Assembly: GCF_000153825.1 (NCBI RefSeq)
Contig: NZ_DS022299.1
Coordinates: 310,001-374,000 of the forward strand
DNA length: 64,000 nt
DNA from: Synechococcus sp. RS9916
GTDB taxonomy: Bacteria; Cyanobacteriota; Cyanobacteriia; PCC-6307; Cyanobiaceae
Reading direction: 5' to 3'
Positions within the stretch are counted from its first letter, which is position 1. Each line of letters begins with the position of its first letter. The notes beneath the pieces were generated by a model, which searched no databases, had not been told where the DNA came from, and saw nothing but the letters and a program-made list of their open reading frames with translations. The position numbers and the translations under genes are program-made. Positions 17,783-27,283 of this stretch are shown piece after piece.

Positions 17783-19909
17783 TTAAGCCGCTGCTGCTGT
17801 GAGGCCGGACTGACGAATCAGAGCGTCAGTGCTGGCGGCTCTGCCACGGAAGGCCTGGTAGATCTCCGCAGGGGAACGGCTGCCACCGAGGCTGAGAACG
17901 GTGTCGCGGAAACGCTGACCGGTCGCTTGCACTTGCTCCTCCTGGTCCAGGCCCATCTCTTCAAAGGCGGAGAAGGCGTCGGCGCTGAGCACCTCGGCCC
18001 ACTTGTAGGAGTAATAGCCAGCGGAATAGCCGCCCGCAAAAATGTGGCTGAAGGCACAGAGGAAGTGATCGTCTGCAATCGGCGGGATCACCGTGGTGGC
18101 AGGGGCGAGTTCACGACGTAGGGCATCCGGGCTGATCCCCAGTTTTGGAGTCCATTGGCTGTGAAGACGCAGATCGGTGAGTGCGAAATGCACCTGACGC
18201 AGCGTGGCGCAGCCCGACATGAACGTGCGGGCCCGCAGCAGTTTCTGGTAGTCGGCCTCCGGAAGGGGCTCGCCGGTCTGCCAGTGGCGCGCCATCCCCA
18301 TCAATGTGGCCCGATCGAGGCACCAGTTCTCCATGAACTGGGAGGGAAGTTCCACGGCATCCCACTCCACGTTGTTGATTCCTGCGGCCTGGGGGTAATT
18401 GACCGTGGTCAGCATGTGCTGGAGACCGTGGCCGAATTCGTGGAAGAGGGTTTCCACCTCTTCGAAGCTCATCAGGCTGGGAGCGGTGTCTGTCGGGGTC
18501 GTCTGATTGCAGATCAGATAGGCCACCGGCAGGGTCATGGACCCGTCCTCAGCACGGGAGCGATTCAGGCACTCATCCATCCAGGCGCCGCCGCGCTTGC
18601 TTGCTGGTCGGCTGTAGGGGTCGAGATAGAAGGCCGCCAACGGCGTGCCATCGCGATCGCTGACCCGGAAGAAGCGCACATCCGGATGCCAGACCGGAGC
18701 TTCGCTATCGGCGGCATGGATGGTGATGCCAAACAACCTGGAGCACAGATTGAAGAGACCATCGAGCACCTGGGGAAGAGGGAACCAAGGTCGCAGCGCT
18801 TCCTGATTGAGATCGAACTCTTCCTGGCGGAGTTTTTCAGCCCAGTAGGTCACATCCCAGGGCTGGAGGTCGTCGGCTTCAGGCGCGTGGTGGCGTCGGG
18901 CGCAGTCGCGTAGTGCGTCAATCTCCCGCTCGGCTGCAGGCTTGGCGGCAGCCCGAAGCTCTTCCAGCAGGGCTTCCACGGCATTGACGTCATCGGCCAT
19001 CTTGCTGGCCAGGCTGAGCTCGGCCCAATGGCTGTAGCCCAGTCGGCTCGCCTGTTCCCCCCGCAGGCGCAGGATGGATTCGATCAGTGGGCTGTTGTCG
19101 AGATCACCCTGGCTGGCTCGGCCGACATGGGCGCGATAAACCTTCTCCCGCAGCCCCCGGTTCTCGGCATGGGTGAGGAAAGGGATGTAGCGAGGCATGT
19201 CGAGCCCGAGCCGCCAGGGGCCTTGTTCACCAGTGGCCTCTTGGCCGTTCCGATGGTGGTCTCCGGCATCGCGAGCTGCCGCTGCAAGGGTTTCGAGTGC
19301 CCGGTCCGGCAGACCTGCCACCTCCTCGATGTTGTGCAGCACCAGGCTCCAGGCCTGCGTTGCATCCAGCACGTGATTGCTGAAGCTGGTGGAGAGCTCT
19401 GCTAGCTGTTCGCTGGCCTGGTTGAAGGCCGTCTGGGCTTCGCCCTGAAGACCCACGCCGCGTTGCTGCATCGACAGCAGCTCGGCATCAAGGATTCGAC
19501 ACTGGGCTGCATCAAGCGACGCGCCGGACTGGTTGCGAAGCTGCTCCAGGGCTTGGTGCAGAACTGCGCTTTGCCCCAAGCGATTGCTGAAGCGCACCAC
19601 CTCTGGTTGCTGCGCTGCATGGGCTTCACGCAGTTCCGGGCTGTTGCAGACGGCGTTGAGGTGGCTGACCACACCCCAGCTCCAGCGCAGGCGTTCCCCG
19701 ATCGATTGGAGCGGTGGCATGACCGCTTGCCACTCGAGGGTTTGCCCCTGGTTGAGCTGGTCTTGCAGCGTTTGCTCAAGGGCTGCAAAGTCGGCTTCGA
19801 GCGCTTTCAGCAGGCCCGGGATCTCGGCGCTCACCTGATCGGGAGTGATAGCCGTGTAGTCGGGGAGGCCCCGGCCCTTGAGCAGGGCCGGTTGGCTGCT
19901 GGTGGTCAT
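17783..19909 (-). CDS. prlC: M3-family oligopeptidase (oligopeptidase A type)
   Basis: A 708-residue zinc metallopeptidase of family M3, which degrades short peptides (for example cleaved signal peptides) in the cytoplasm. The zinc motif HEFGHGLQH is at 490-498, with the third ligand probably Glu520 in EWDAVELPSQFMENW. Residues 1-480 form the helical lobe typical of the family. Length matches E. coli oligopeptidase A (680). It lies 11 bases after ndhD and 12 before the 502-residue gene, all minus. Confidence 0.95.
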   Translation of the reverse strand: MTTSSQPALLKGRGLPDYTAITPDQVSAEIPGLLKALEADFAALEQTLQDQLNQGQTLEWQAVMPPLQSIGERLRWSWGVVSHLNAVCNSPELREAHAAQQPEVVRFSNRLGQSAVLHQALEQLRNQSGASLDAAQCRILDAELLSMQQRGVGLQGEAQTAFNQASEQLAELSTSFSNHVLDATQAWSLVLHNIEEVAGLPDRALETLAAAARDAGDHHRNGQEATGEQGPWRLGLDMPRYIPFLTHAENRGLREKVYRAHVGRASQGDLDNSPLIESILRLRGEQASRLGYSHWAELSLASKMADDVNAVEALLEELRAAAKPAAEREIDALRDCARRHHAPEADDLQPWDVTYWAEKLRQEEFDLNQEALRPWFPLPQVLDGLFNLCSRLFGITIHAADSEAPVWHPDVRFFRVSDRDGTPLAAFYLDPYSRPASKRGGAWMDECLNRSRAEDGSMTLPVAYLICNQTTPTDTAPSLMSFEEVETLFHEFGHGLQHMLTTVNYPQAAGINNVEWDAVELPSQFMENWCLDRATLMGMARHWQTGEPLPEADYQKLLRARTFMSGCATLRQVHFALTDLRLHSQWTPKLGISPDALRRELAPATTVIPPIADDHFLCAFSHIFAGGYSAGYYSYKWAEVLSADAFSAFEEMGLDQEEQVQATGQRFRDTVLSLGGSRSPAEIYQAFRGRAASTDALIRQSGLTAAAA

Positions 19910-19920
19910 GCCGTCTCGCT

Positions 19921-21501
19921 TCAGCCCAGGGGCAGAAGATTGTGAAGTGCGATCAGGCTATGGGTTGAAAGCGTTTCGGCGAGAGCGTCAGTGGAGGCCT
20001 CGTAGACATCCATCGCGACCCGTGGCCAAACGCCGATGGTGAGCGTGGGAACCAGAAGGGTGAGGCCTATCACTAACTCACGGGGATTCATGTCGCCGAC
20101 GAAGGCGAGCGCTGGAATCCTGGGCCCGAAGAACACGCGACGGCACATCGAGAGCAGATAGATCGGGGTCAGCACCAGGCCGATGGCAGCGGCCACGATG
20201 GTGATCACGCGGAAGCCGATGGTGAAGTCGGTCTGGCTGGTCACCCCGAGGAAGATGGTGATCTCACTGATGAATCCGCTCATGCCTGGCAGGGCGAGGG
20301 ACGCCAGGGAGCTGGCCAGGAAGAACGCGAAGGTGATCGGGAGCACTTTGGCCAGCCCGCCCATGTTAGGAATCGACAGGGTTTTGGTGCGCTCGTAGAA
20401 GCTGCCGGTCACGAAGAACATGGCCGCGGCAATCAGCCCGTGACTGATCATCTGCAGCATGGCGCCACTGAGGCTGAGTGCGTCAATCGCGCCGATTCCG
20501 ACCAGAACAAAGCCCATGTGGCTGACTGAGCTGCAGGCGATCCGCCGCTTGACGTTGTCTTGGCCGAAAGCGTTAAGCGCGCCATAAATGATGTTGACGA
20601 TGCCGAGCACGATCAGGGCGGGGGCCAGCACCAGGTGGGCGTCCGGCAACATCTGCACGTTGAAGCGCAACAGCGCATAGCCGCCCATCTTCAGCAGCAC
20701 CCCCGCCAGCAGCATCGAGACGGGCGCATTGGCCTCGCCGTGGGCGTCAGGTAGCCAGGTGTGGAGAGGGAACATCGGAAGTTTCACCCCAAATCCCACC
20801 AGGAAGCCCAGATAACAGAGCAATCCGAAGGTTCCCCCAGGTGAGCGGGTTGCCAGTTCGGTGAGGTTGAGAGTGAAGGAATCGCCAGCCAGGGCTAAGG
20901 CCAGACCGCTGATCAGGATCAGCAGTGATGCCAGAGCGGTGTAAAGGATGAATTTGGTGGCGGCGTACTGGCGGTTCTGTCCGCCCCAGATCGCAATCAG
21001 GAGATAGACCGGCACCAACTCAAGTTCCCAAGCCAGGAAGAAGAGCAGGAAATCCTGGGAAAGAAAGACCAGGGCCTGCGCTGCGGCTTGCACGAGCAGC
21101 AGGCCGAAATAGAGCTTGGCCTTGTGCTGAACTTTCCAGCTCGCAGCCACTGACAGCATCGTCACCAGGCCGCTGAGCACCACCAATGGCATGGACAGAC
21201 CGTCGGCGCCGACGGACCATTCCAGCCCGATCGCCGGAACCCAGCTCAGCCGTTCCACCAACTGCAGGGATGAGTCCTGCGCATCGAAGTGCTGGCTGAA
21301 GGTCACCAGCATCAAGACGAAATCAATGGCCAGTACGCCAAGGGCCAGATTGCGCGGCCAGGGGGAGGGGTTGCTCTCGTCGCCGGGGAGCAGGGGCATC
21401 AACAGGGCTGCTGCTGCCGGGAGCAGCACAATTACAGACAGCCAGGGGAAGCTCTCGCCGGACGCAGCAATCAGCGGCAGATTGGCGTCCATGGCGTTCA
21501 T
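19921..21501 (-). CDS. ndhD: NADH dehydrogenase-like complex subunit 4 (NdhD1 type)
   Basis: A 526-residue NDH-1 membrane subunit with about 14 spans, of the NuoM/MrpD antiporter family. Signature parts include [12 protein letters not shown] (the Glu of helix 5), [28 protein letters not shown] and [12 protein letters not shown]. It pumps protons in the thylakoid NDH-1 complex that serves respiration and cyclic electron flow. The overall sequence fits NdhD1, the form of the NDH-1L complex, more than the CO2-uptake NdhD3/D4, but I judge this from memory. ATG 21501 is preferred over TTG 21504 or ATG 21492. Confidence 0.94.
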   Translation of the reverse strand: MNAMDANLPLIAASGESFPWLSVIVLLPAAAALLMPLLPGDESNPSPWPRNLALGVLAIDFVLMLVTFSQHFDAQDSSLQLVERLSWVPAIGLEWSVGADGLSMPLVVLSGLVTMLSVAASWKVQHKAKLYFGLLLVQAAAQALVFLSQDFLLFFLAWELELVPVYLLIAIWGGQNRQYAATKFILYTALASLLILISGLALALAGDSFTLNLTELATRSPGGTFGLLCYLGFLVGFGVKLPMFPLHTWLPDAHGEANAPVSMLLAGVLLKMGGYALLRFNVQMLPDAHLVLAPALIVLGIVNIIYGALNAFGQDNVKRRIACSSVSHMGFVLVGIGAIDALSLSGAMLQMISHGLIAAAMFFVTGSFYERTKTLSIPNMGGLAKVLPITFAFFLASSLASLALPGMSGFISEITIFLGVTSQTDFTIGFRVITIVAAAIGLVLTPIYLLSMCRRVFFGPRIPALAFVGDMNPRELVIGLTLLVPTLTIGVWPRVAMDVYEASTDALAETLSTHSLIALHNLLPLG

Positions 21502-21548
21502 CAAGTTGTAGTCGAACTTATCAGGGACTTCGCCTGAACTGAGTACAA

Positions 21549-22496
21549 CTACTCAGGAGTCACGGGTTGCCAGTGGCTGCCTGTTGTTTGGAGGTTGAGC
21601 AGCGGCGCTCGACTTGCTACACCAGCGGCTTCCCAGGCTCTGACCATCGCCTGACTGACGGCAGGGCCTTTGTCTTCGGAGCACAGCGCCAGGATGCTTG
21701 GACCAGCACCGCTGATGGCGCACCCCCAGGCACCGGCCTGGAGGGCTGCATTCCGGACCTCTTGGCCTCCTTTGATCAGCCGCCAGCGGTAGGGCTCATG
21801 CAAGCGGTCGTGCATGCCATCGGCGATGAGGTCGCCATTACCGGTTCGCAGTCCCTGCAGCAGCAGGGTGAGGGCACCAAGGTTGACGACTGCATCCCCC
21901 ACGGGAATGGACTTGGGCATCGCCCGTCTGGCTTCGCTGGTGCTCAGGCGAATCGCAGGGATGGCCACCACAGCCTTCACCGCAGGCACCCACTCACAGC
22001 GCACCACCCGCCAGCGTTGGGACGCGGCTTTCGCGGTCATGCACAAACCGCCCAGCAGTGATGGCACCACATTGTCGGGATGTCCTTCGATATCGATGGC
22101 CAGCTCGAGCAGTTTTTCCCGGCTGAGGGGCTCGCCCACCAGCGCATTGGCACCCACCAAGCCCGCCACGATGGCGGTGGCACTACTGCCCAGACCCCGC
22201 GCAGGGGGGACTGCCAGGCGGACGCGTGCTTCGAGCCCCACCGGCTCTTCCCCTGCTGCTTTCCAGACCCGCTGGGCTGCGCGATAGACCAGGTTGTCGG
22301 GGCCGCCACGCAAGTGGCTGCCTTCCTGACCTTCGATGATCAATTCAAAGCGTTCACCGTCGCCTTCAATCCGGCGCATGGTGAACCGGTTATTGAGATC
22401 AAGGGCGGCACCGAGGCAGTCGAAGCCTGGGCCGATGTTGGCTGTGGTGGCAGGAACATCCACAACCACCGACTGGCCGATGCGCGGTTGCACCAT
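21549..22496 (-). CDS. thrB: Homoserine kinase
   Basis: A 315-residue GHMP-family kinase that phosphorylates homoserine in threonine synthesis. It has [16 protein letters not shown] at the N-terminus, the ATP loop [16 protein letters not shown] and [13 protein letters not shown] near 260. I take ATG 22496 (MVQPRIGQS), which fits the family N-terminus; a frame start at 22514 is open. Downstream on minus is ndhD; this ndhD-thrB-glk-DUF1824-thrS order is one I recall from marine picocyanobacteria. Confidence 0.96.
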   Translation of the reverse strand: MVQPRIGQSVVVDVPATTANIGPGFDCLGAALDLNNRFTMRRIEGDGERFELIIEGQEGSHLRGGPDNLVYRAAQRVWKAAGEEPVGLEARVRLAVPPARGLGSSATAIVAGLVGANALVGEPLSREKLLELAIDIEGHPDNVVPSLLGGLCMTAKAASQRWRVVRCEWVPAVKAVVAIPAIRLSTSEARRAMPKSIPVGDAVVNLGALTLLLQGLRTGNGDLIADGMHDRLHEPYRWRLIKGGQEVRNAALQAGAWGCAISGAGPSILALCSEDKGPAVSQAMVRAWEAAGVASRAPLLNLQTTGSHWQPVTPE

Positions 22497-22565
22497 CCCT
22501 GCTGTCCTGTTCAAGACAGTGTCTCACCTGAGAGGCCGGAGCCTGCGCTTCTGTCGGAACAGTTT

Positions 22566-23633
22566 TCAGGTCGCCGTCATCCCGGCTGCCAGGTCACGGG
22601 CGCGGCAGGCCGCGCTGAATAATCCGGCATTGGGATCAATCACCGCCTGCACAGTGATGCTTTCAATCAGGGGGCGGAAGCGGCCTTTGCGTCGCATCGG
22701 CTCCAGGAATGAGGCTGATTGCAGGCCCTTGAGTTGTTTGGCGGCCGTGCCGCCGCCAATCCAAAGCCCCCCCGTGCAGAGCTCCTGGAGCGCCAGATCT
22801 CCGGCCGTTGAGCCGTAGGCACCGAGCCAGAGGTCAAGGGCGCTGCGGGCCAGGGCATCCCCTCGCTGGGCTGCTTGTCCGACGAGAGCCGGCAGATCCT
22901 GATAGTCGTCGTCATCGACCGCGCGGGTCCGCCAGGCTTCCGCCGCGCGCAGCAAGGGGTGCCCAGCACCGTCACTTCGCTGCAGCCGCCAGCGCATCAC
23001 ATGCCCGAGGCCTGTGCCGCTGACAATCCGTTCAATCGACAGGCGATCCAGGTCGAGGTCGGCTTTGAGCCAGCTGGCGAGATGCCACTCGTCGTCGGTG
23101 CGTGGTGCAAATTCGCGATGGCCTCCTTCGCTGGCAAGAGCGATCCAGCCATTGGCATCGGAGATCCCGCGCGCCATGCCAAGGCCTGTGCCGGCACCAA
23201 GAATCGCCACGGGTCCCCTGCTGCCTTCAGGACCGGGGTTGTTTGTTTTGGCTGCTTGCAGCGTGACTTGCTGCTCTTGATCGAAATGGGGCAGCCCATG
23301 GATCAGCACGGCGAAATCGTTGACCAGTTCGAGTCGAGCCAGCCCCGTGGCGGCCACGAGAGCTGTTTCGCTCAGCATCCAGGGCAAGTTGGTGAGCTTG
23401 GCGCTGCCATCGCTCACGGGGCCAGCGACGGCAATGCAGCTGGTGACAGGCTGCGGATGCTCGGTGGGCACGTCCTTGAGGAACTGCTGGAGCATGTCTT
23501 CCAGGCATTGCCACTCGCCTGAGAGGTAACGCTGGCTGAAGAGAGGCTGGAGCTGGCCGTTCTCTGCGCCGTAGACCGAGAGCAGGGTCTTGGTGCCGCC
23601 CAAGTCCCCAGCCAGATAGGTGTTCTCAGCCAT
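22566..23633 (-). CDS. glk: Glucokinase
   Basis: A 355-residue glucokinase of the bacterial Glk family (not ROK), which makes glucose-6-phosphate from glucose and ATP. It shows GDLGGTKTLLSVY at 9-21, the catalytic region LVNDFAVL near 104, AILGAGTGLGMA near 150 and SEGGHREFAPRT near 170 (glucose-binding Glu and His). The length is close to that of cyanobacterial Glk. It is encoded downstream of the DUF1824 gene on the same strand. Confidence 0.93.
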   Translation of the reverse strand: MAENTYLAGDLGGTKTLLSVYGAENGQLQPLFSQRYLSGEWQCLEDMLQQFLKDVPTEHPQPVTSCIAVAGPVSDGSAKLTNLPWMLSETALVAATGLARLELVNDFAVLIHGLPHFDQEQQVTLQAAKTNNPGPEGSRGPVAILGAGTGLGMARGISDANGWIALASEGGHREFAPRTDDEWHLASWLKADLDLDRLSIERIVSGTGLGHVMRWRLQRSDGAGHPLLRAAEAWRTRAVDDDDYQDLPALVGQAAQRGDALARSALDLWLGAYGSTAGDLALQELCTGGLWIGGGTAAKQLKGLQSASFLEPMRRKGRFRPLIESITVQAVIDPNAGLFSAACRARDLAAGMTAT

Positions 23634-23703
23634 CCCCTGGTCTGTTGCTGATCACCTTCAGGCTGCTTGCCACCCCTGGAAACGGCAAGCAATCAGCGTG
23701 TCT

Positions 23704-24099
23704 TCAAGCGAAAAAATCGAGAGGGAGAGGGCCCCAGGTGGTGCCTGGTTGATCCGGTGCGTTGCTGTGGCCGCTGATCAGGATTCCTTCACCAAGCCCG
23801 TGTTCAATCCGAATGCGGATGGCACCACTGGATTGGTTCGCCTTGAGAAAGACCGGACCAGTTTCGGAGGTCGTTTCTTCCAAGGTCATTGCCTCCCATT
23901 GAAGAGACCGTTCAAGGGCTCGCAGTGCTTCCAGCGCCTCATCACTGGAGGGCGCCATCACGCCAACCGTGAACCAGGCGAAAGATCCCATCGCAGTCAC
24001 CAGTTCTTCAGCGAGGACTCGGCGCTGATCGGTCGTCAGGGTTGGTGCGGTGCGCAGCTGGCCGAAATCGGCCAGGGTTTGGACGTTGAGGTCGCTCAT
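23704..24099 (-). CDS. DUF1824 family protein
   Basis: A 131-residue cyanobacterial protein of the DUF1824 type (TMGSFAWFTVGVMAPS and WEAMTLEETTSETGPVFLKANQ segments). There is no signal, membrane span or catalytic motif. Its ATG overlaps the thrS stop codon (ATGA at 24096-24099), so it is probably translated together with threonyl-tRNA synthetase. Role unknown. Confidence 0.82.
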   Translation of the reverse strand: MSDLNVQTLADFGQLRTAPTLTTDQRRVLAEELVTAMGSFAWFTVGVMAPSSDEALEALRALERSLQWEAMTLEETTSETGPVFLKANQSSGAIRIRIEHGLGEGILISGHSNAPDQPGTTWGPLPLDFFA

Positions 24100-25925
24100 A
24101 AGGAAAGTCCAGAACTGCGGTTCTGATTGGCTTGGCGTGCCGCCTCGATCAGAGCGTCCGCCCCAACCAGGCCGAGATCGCCATCGCGACGGCTCCGAAG
24201 ACTTGCTGAGGCCTGTTCAGCCTCTTTGGCACCGATCACCGCCAAAACAGGAATTTTCATTTTCTCGCCGGTGCGAATCAATTTGCCCAGGCGTTCACCG
24301 CTGCGATCGACCGAAGCGCGAACACCGGCGGCCTTGAGTTGGTCACAGAGGGACTCGGCATAGCTCTGCACCTCGTCCGTGACCGGCAGTAAACGGATCT
24401 GCTCGGGAGCCAACCAGAAGGGGAAGTCGCCGGCGTAGTTCTCGGTCATGATCCCGAAGAAACGTTCCAGCGAGCCAAAAATGGCGCGGTGGATCATGAT
24501 CGGCCGCTGTTTGCTGCTGTCGGCAGCGACGTAGTCAAGTTTGAAACGCTCGGGCAGGTTGAAGTCGAGCTGGATGGTGGAGCACTGCCACATCCGACCA
24601 ATGGCGTCTTCGATCTTCAGGTCGATCTTGGGGCCATAGAAGGCGCCGCCTCCTTCATCCACCTTGTAATCCCAGCCTTTGCGCTCAAGAGCTTCGATCA
24701 GCCCTTTGGTGGCCAAGTCCCAGACGGCGTCGTCGCCGATGGATTTCTCCGGGCGGGTGGAGAGGTTGATTTCGTAGTTCTTGAAATCAAAGGTGGAGAG
24801 AATTCGCTCGGTGAGATCAAGGATGCGCAAGATCTCATCACTGATCTGCTCAGGCAGACAGAACACATGCGCGTCGTCTTGGGTGAAGCCCCGCACGCGC
24901 ATCAGCCCGTGCATCACCCCGGGACGCTCGTAGCGATAGACGGTGCCCAGCTCGGCCCAGCGAATCGGTAATTCCCGGTAGCTGCGCAGCGTGCTCGCGT
25001 AGGTGAGCACGTGGAACGGACAGTTCATCGGTTTGAGCTGGTATTCCCGCTCATCCACCACCATCGGGCCAAACATGCTCTCGCTGTAGAAGTCGAGGTG
25101 GCCTGAGGTTTTCCAGAGGCTGATATCAGCCACATGGGGGGTGTAGAGCAGCTCATAGCCCCCTTCGAAGTGGGCCTGACGCCAGAAGTCTTCGATCAGA
25201 AGACGCATGCGGGCGCCGCGGGGATGCCAGAAGACCAGACCTGCACCCGCCTCGTCTTCGATCGAGAACAGATCGAGGTCAGTGCCGATCCGGCGATGGT
25301 CTCGGCGCAGGGCCTCTTCCTTGCGGCGCTTGTGTTCTGCCAGCTGCTCAGGGGTCTCCCAGGCCGTGCCGTAGATGCGTTGAAGCTGGGCGTTGTTCTC
25401 ATCCCCACGCCAATAGGCGCCTGCGACGCTCTCCAGTTCAAAGGCCTTGGCATTTAGCTCGCTGGTGTTGGCCACATGGGGGCCAGCGCAGAGGTCCCAC
25501 CACTCCTCTCCCAGGGTGTAAAGGGTGATGGGTTCCTGGATTCCCGAGAGGATCTCGAGTTTGTAGGGCTCGTTTTGGGCCTTGATCTTGGCTTCTGCTT
25601 CGGCCCGGCTGACCTCAACCCGTTCCAGAGGCAGCTTGCGGTTGATGATCTTGATCATCTCCTTGCGGATGGCCTTGAGGTCAGCCTCAGTGAAGGGATC
25701 CGGGCTGTCGAAGTCGTAATAGAAGCCGCTTTCCGTCCAGGGGCCGATCGTGACCTGCGCCTTCGGAAACAGCTTCTGAACGGCCATGGCCATTACATGG
25801 CTCATGGAGTGACGGATCCGCAGCAGGGTGTCGCTTTCGCTGGTTTTGGGCAGCACCACCGTTTCAGTCGGGGCGGGGGCGGTCACTGCAGCGCTGCTCA
25901 CCGGTTCAAGCACGTCAACCGCCAT
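24096..25925 (-). CDS. thrS: Threonyl-tRNA synthetase lacking the TGS domain
   Basis: A 609-residue class II ThrRS. It begins directly in front of the editing domain: the zinc-like editing motif HSMSH is near 40 and CAGPHV near 140. Catalytic-core motifs are KPMNCPFHVL (zinc ligand Cys), HGLMRVRGFTQDDAH (motif 2) and MIHRAIFGSLERF (motif 3), followed by the anticodon-binding domain. The N-terminal TGS domain of E. coli ThrRS (642 residues) is absent. ATG 25925 is chosen because residues before it look non-coding and overlap the DUF2605 gene. Confidence 0.96.
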   Translation of the reverse strand: MAVDVLEPVSSAAVTAPAPTETVVLPKTSESDTLLRIRHSMSHVMAMAVQKLFPKAQVTIGPWTESGFYYDFDSPDPFTEADLKAIRKEMIKIINRKLPLERVEVSRAEAEAKIKAQNEPYKLEILSGIQEPITLYTLGEEWWDLCAGPHVANTSELNAKAFELESVAGAYWRGDENNAQLQRIYGTAWETPEQLAEHKRRKEEALRRDHRRIGTDLDLFSIEDEAGAGLVFWHPRGARMRLLIEDFWRQAHFEGGYELLYTPHVADISLWKTSGHLDFYSESMFGPMVVDEREYQLKPMNCPFHVLTYASTLRSYRELPIRWAELGTVYRYERPGVMHGLMRVRGFTQDDAHVFCLPEQISDEILRILDLTERILSTFDFKNYEINLSTRPEKSIGDDAVWDLATKGLIEALERKGWDYKVDEGGGAFYGPKIDLKIEDAIGRMWQCSTIQLDFNLPERFKLDYVAADSSKQRPIMIHRAIFGSLERFFGIMTENYAGDFPFWLAPEQIRLLPVTDEVQSYAESLCDQLKAAGVRASVDRSGERLGKLIRTGEKMKIPVLAVIGAKEAEQASASLRSRRDGDLGLVGADALIEAARQANQNRSSGLSL

Positions 25926-25949
25926 CCTATGGGCGTGTCCTGCACCCCT

Positions 25950-26291
25950 ATGGAATCGACCCCTTCCCGCGACGACGATCGCCACCGGGATGCCGAGGCC
26001 GATGCTCTGTTGGAAACTCTGCTCGACTCGCTCCTCAACGATTTCGCCCACTGGTTCAATCGTGGAGAGGAGTTGTTGGCGGTTTGTCCTGATCAAGTGA
26101 TGGCAGCTGATCAGCGCCAGGCCATGGCCGTGCGTCTGGAAGAAGGGCGTAAGGCCATTGCTGCAACCCGCGCCTTGATTGATGCCTCACCACAGGCCAT
26201 GGCTGTGTCGATGGAAGCCATGGGGCCGTGGCACCAGCTGGTCACCGAGGTGTGGGCTTTGGCCGCCAGGGTTTCACAGGCGGCCCGCTGA
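25950..26291 (+). CDS. DUF2605 family protein
   Basis: A 113-residue, mostly helical acidic protein. The segment LLETLLDSLLNDFAHWFNRGEELL fits the DUF2605 pattern I recall for cyanobacteria. It is divergent from thrS with only 24 bases between start codons, so the promoters overlap the coding regions. ATG 25950 gives MESTPSRDDDRHRD; longer forms would overlap thrS. Function unknown. Confidence 0.8.
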   Translation: MESTPSRDDDRHRDAEADALLETLLDSLLNDFAHWFNRGEELLAVCPDQVMAADQRQAMAVRLEEGRKAIAATRALIDASPQAMAVSMEAMGPWHQLVTEVWALAARVSQAAR

Positions 26292-26303
26292 ACGGAGTGA
26301 GAG

Positions 26304-27002
26304 TCAGGCGCCGTGCCGAATCTGGCGCAGGTTCTCCGAATAGAACTTCGCCAGTTCTGAGTGGGTCTTCACGGGCTGGCCGTAGGCACTGAATCCACCA
26401 TGGGTGGGAAACGAAGCCCACTCCGGAGCCAGTTTGTGCATCGCCACTTTGGTCAATCCGTTGCGATCCACTTCTGTGAGAGCGCCACGGCGCTCCACCA
26501 GACGCAGGGCTGCCTGGTCTTGATGGTTGGGTTCAAAACTGTTGAGCTTCAGTTCACGGGCGACTTGTTCCCAGGTGCCGGGAAGGAACTGGTAGGCGCC
26601 CGCTGCCGCACTGGCGTAACGCCTCACCACCACGCGATCGGGATGCCGTGACAGATCGGAGAACTGGCCTCCGCCGTAGAGGGTCTTGTAGCCGAGGTCT
26701 TTGCCGTCCTTCCAGGTGCCTTCCGCGTAGCGAATGGTGTTGAGCAGGGCTCTCCGCTCGGGAGTGATCTGGTAGTGCCCACCGCTGAGCTCCACCTGGA
26801 CGCTCCGATCTCCTGCCTTCAAGTGGGTGTTGACCACATCGCTCTGCTCGAGTCGTTCCGCGGATCGCTCAGCATTCAGGGCTTGTCCGGTGAGAAGGGC
26901 TGCACCAATCACACCAGCGATGGGAAGCACGCTCAGACGGGCAGGCGTCTTGAGCGAACGCTCGAGAACGCTGGACATCCACTGTTTCGGAGCGACAGGC
27001 AT
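26304..27002 (-). CDS. Anchored GH104 lysozyme (lambda endolysin-like muramidase)
   Basis: A 232-residue protein with a hydrophobic N-terminal segment (about 25-42) acting as signal or anchor, then a linker and a lysozyme domain from about 80. The domain lines up with phage lambda endolysin: RYAEGT (catalytic Glu) against lambda's AWSEGT, then LYGGGQFSDLSRHP, AAGAYQFLPGTWEQ, QDQAALRLVERRGAL and WASFPTHGGFSAYG. It should cleave the peptidoglycan glycan chain in the periplasm. ATG 27002 is used; ATG 26978 is also plausible. The convergent DUF2605 gene ends 12 bases away. Confidence 0.88.
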   Translation of the reverse strand: MPVAPKQWMSSVLERSLKTPARLSVLPIAGVIGAALLTGQALNAERSAERLEQSDVVNTHLKAGDRSVQVELSGGHYQITPERRALLNTIRYAEGTWKDGKDLGYKTLYGGGQFSDLSRHPDRVVVRRYASAAAGAYQFLPGTWEQVARELKLNSFEPNHQDQAALRLVERRGALTEVDRNGLTKVAMHKLAPEWASFPTHGGFSAYGQPVKTHSELAKFYSENLRQIRHGA

Positions 27003-27283
27003 GCAGTCCGGTCAAAGGGTCCATCACCTTGACGAGAGGAGAGGTCCCTACGCGAGGCCCTTCTGACCACCCTTGACGCGGGCATGGTGATGTGTTCTCG
27101 ACAAAACGCGTGACCGTTAAACGCGTTTGAGACCAGTGAGACCCATGGGTGCCACTGTTTTTGTTGGCCCAGAGTGCGGTTGACGGGAAAGGTTCCTCAG
27201 GAACTTTTAATGATTAGCGCAGCTTTTGTGAAGGTTGGTCACCGATTAGCCCCGCCCGGGTCGATCCAGAGCCCCCTCCCTGT
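27003..27283. other. 281-base gap with repeats and a hairpin, no gene
   Basis: No coding frame is convincing here. It contains a direct repeat AAACGCGT at 27104-27111 and 27119-27126 (15-base period), the second copy lying in the palindrome AAACGCGTTT (27119-27128), and a hairpin at 27188-27208. It must hold the promoter of the GH104 gene (reading left) and the 3' end of trpS transcripts. Confidence 0.6.
27188..27208 (-). terminator. Hairpin downstream of trpS
   Basis: AAAGGTTCC, a TCA loop, then GGAACTTTT: a 9-pair stem (one G-T wobble). It lies 75 bases past the trpS stop and ends in short T runs on both strands, so it may end trpS transcription on minus. No long T run follows. Confidence 0.4.

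Noticed and set aside
25476-25949. Longer N-terminus for the DUF2605 gene
   Set aside because: This part overlaps thrS on the opposite strand and has no homology-like features; ATG 25950 fits the family.
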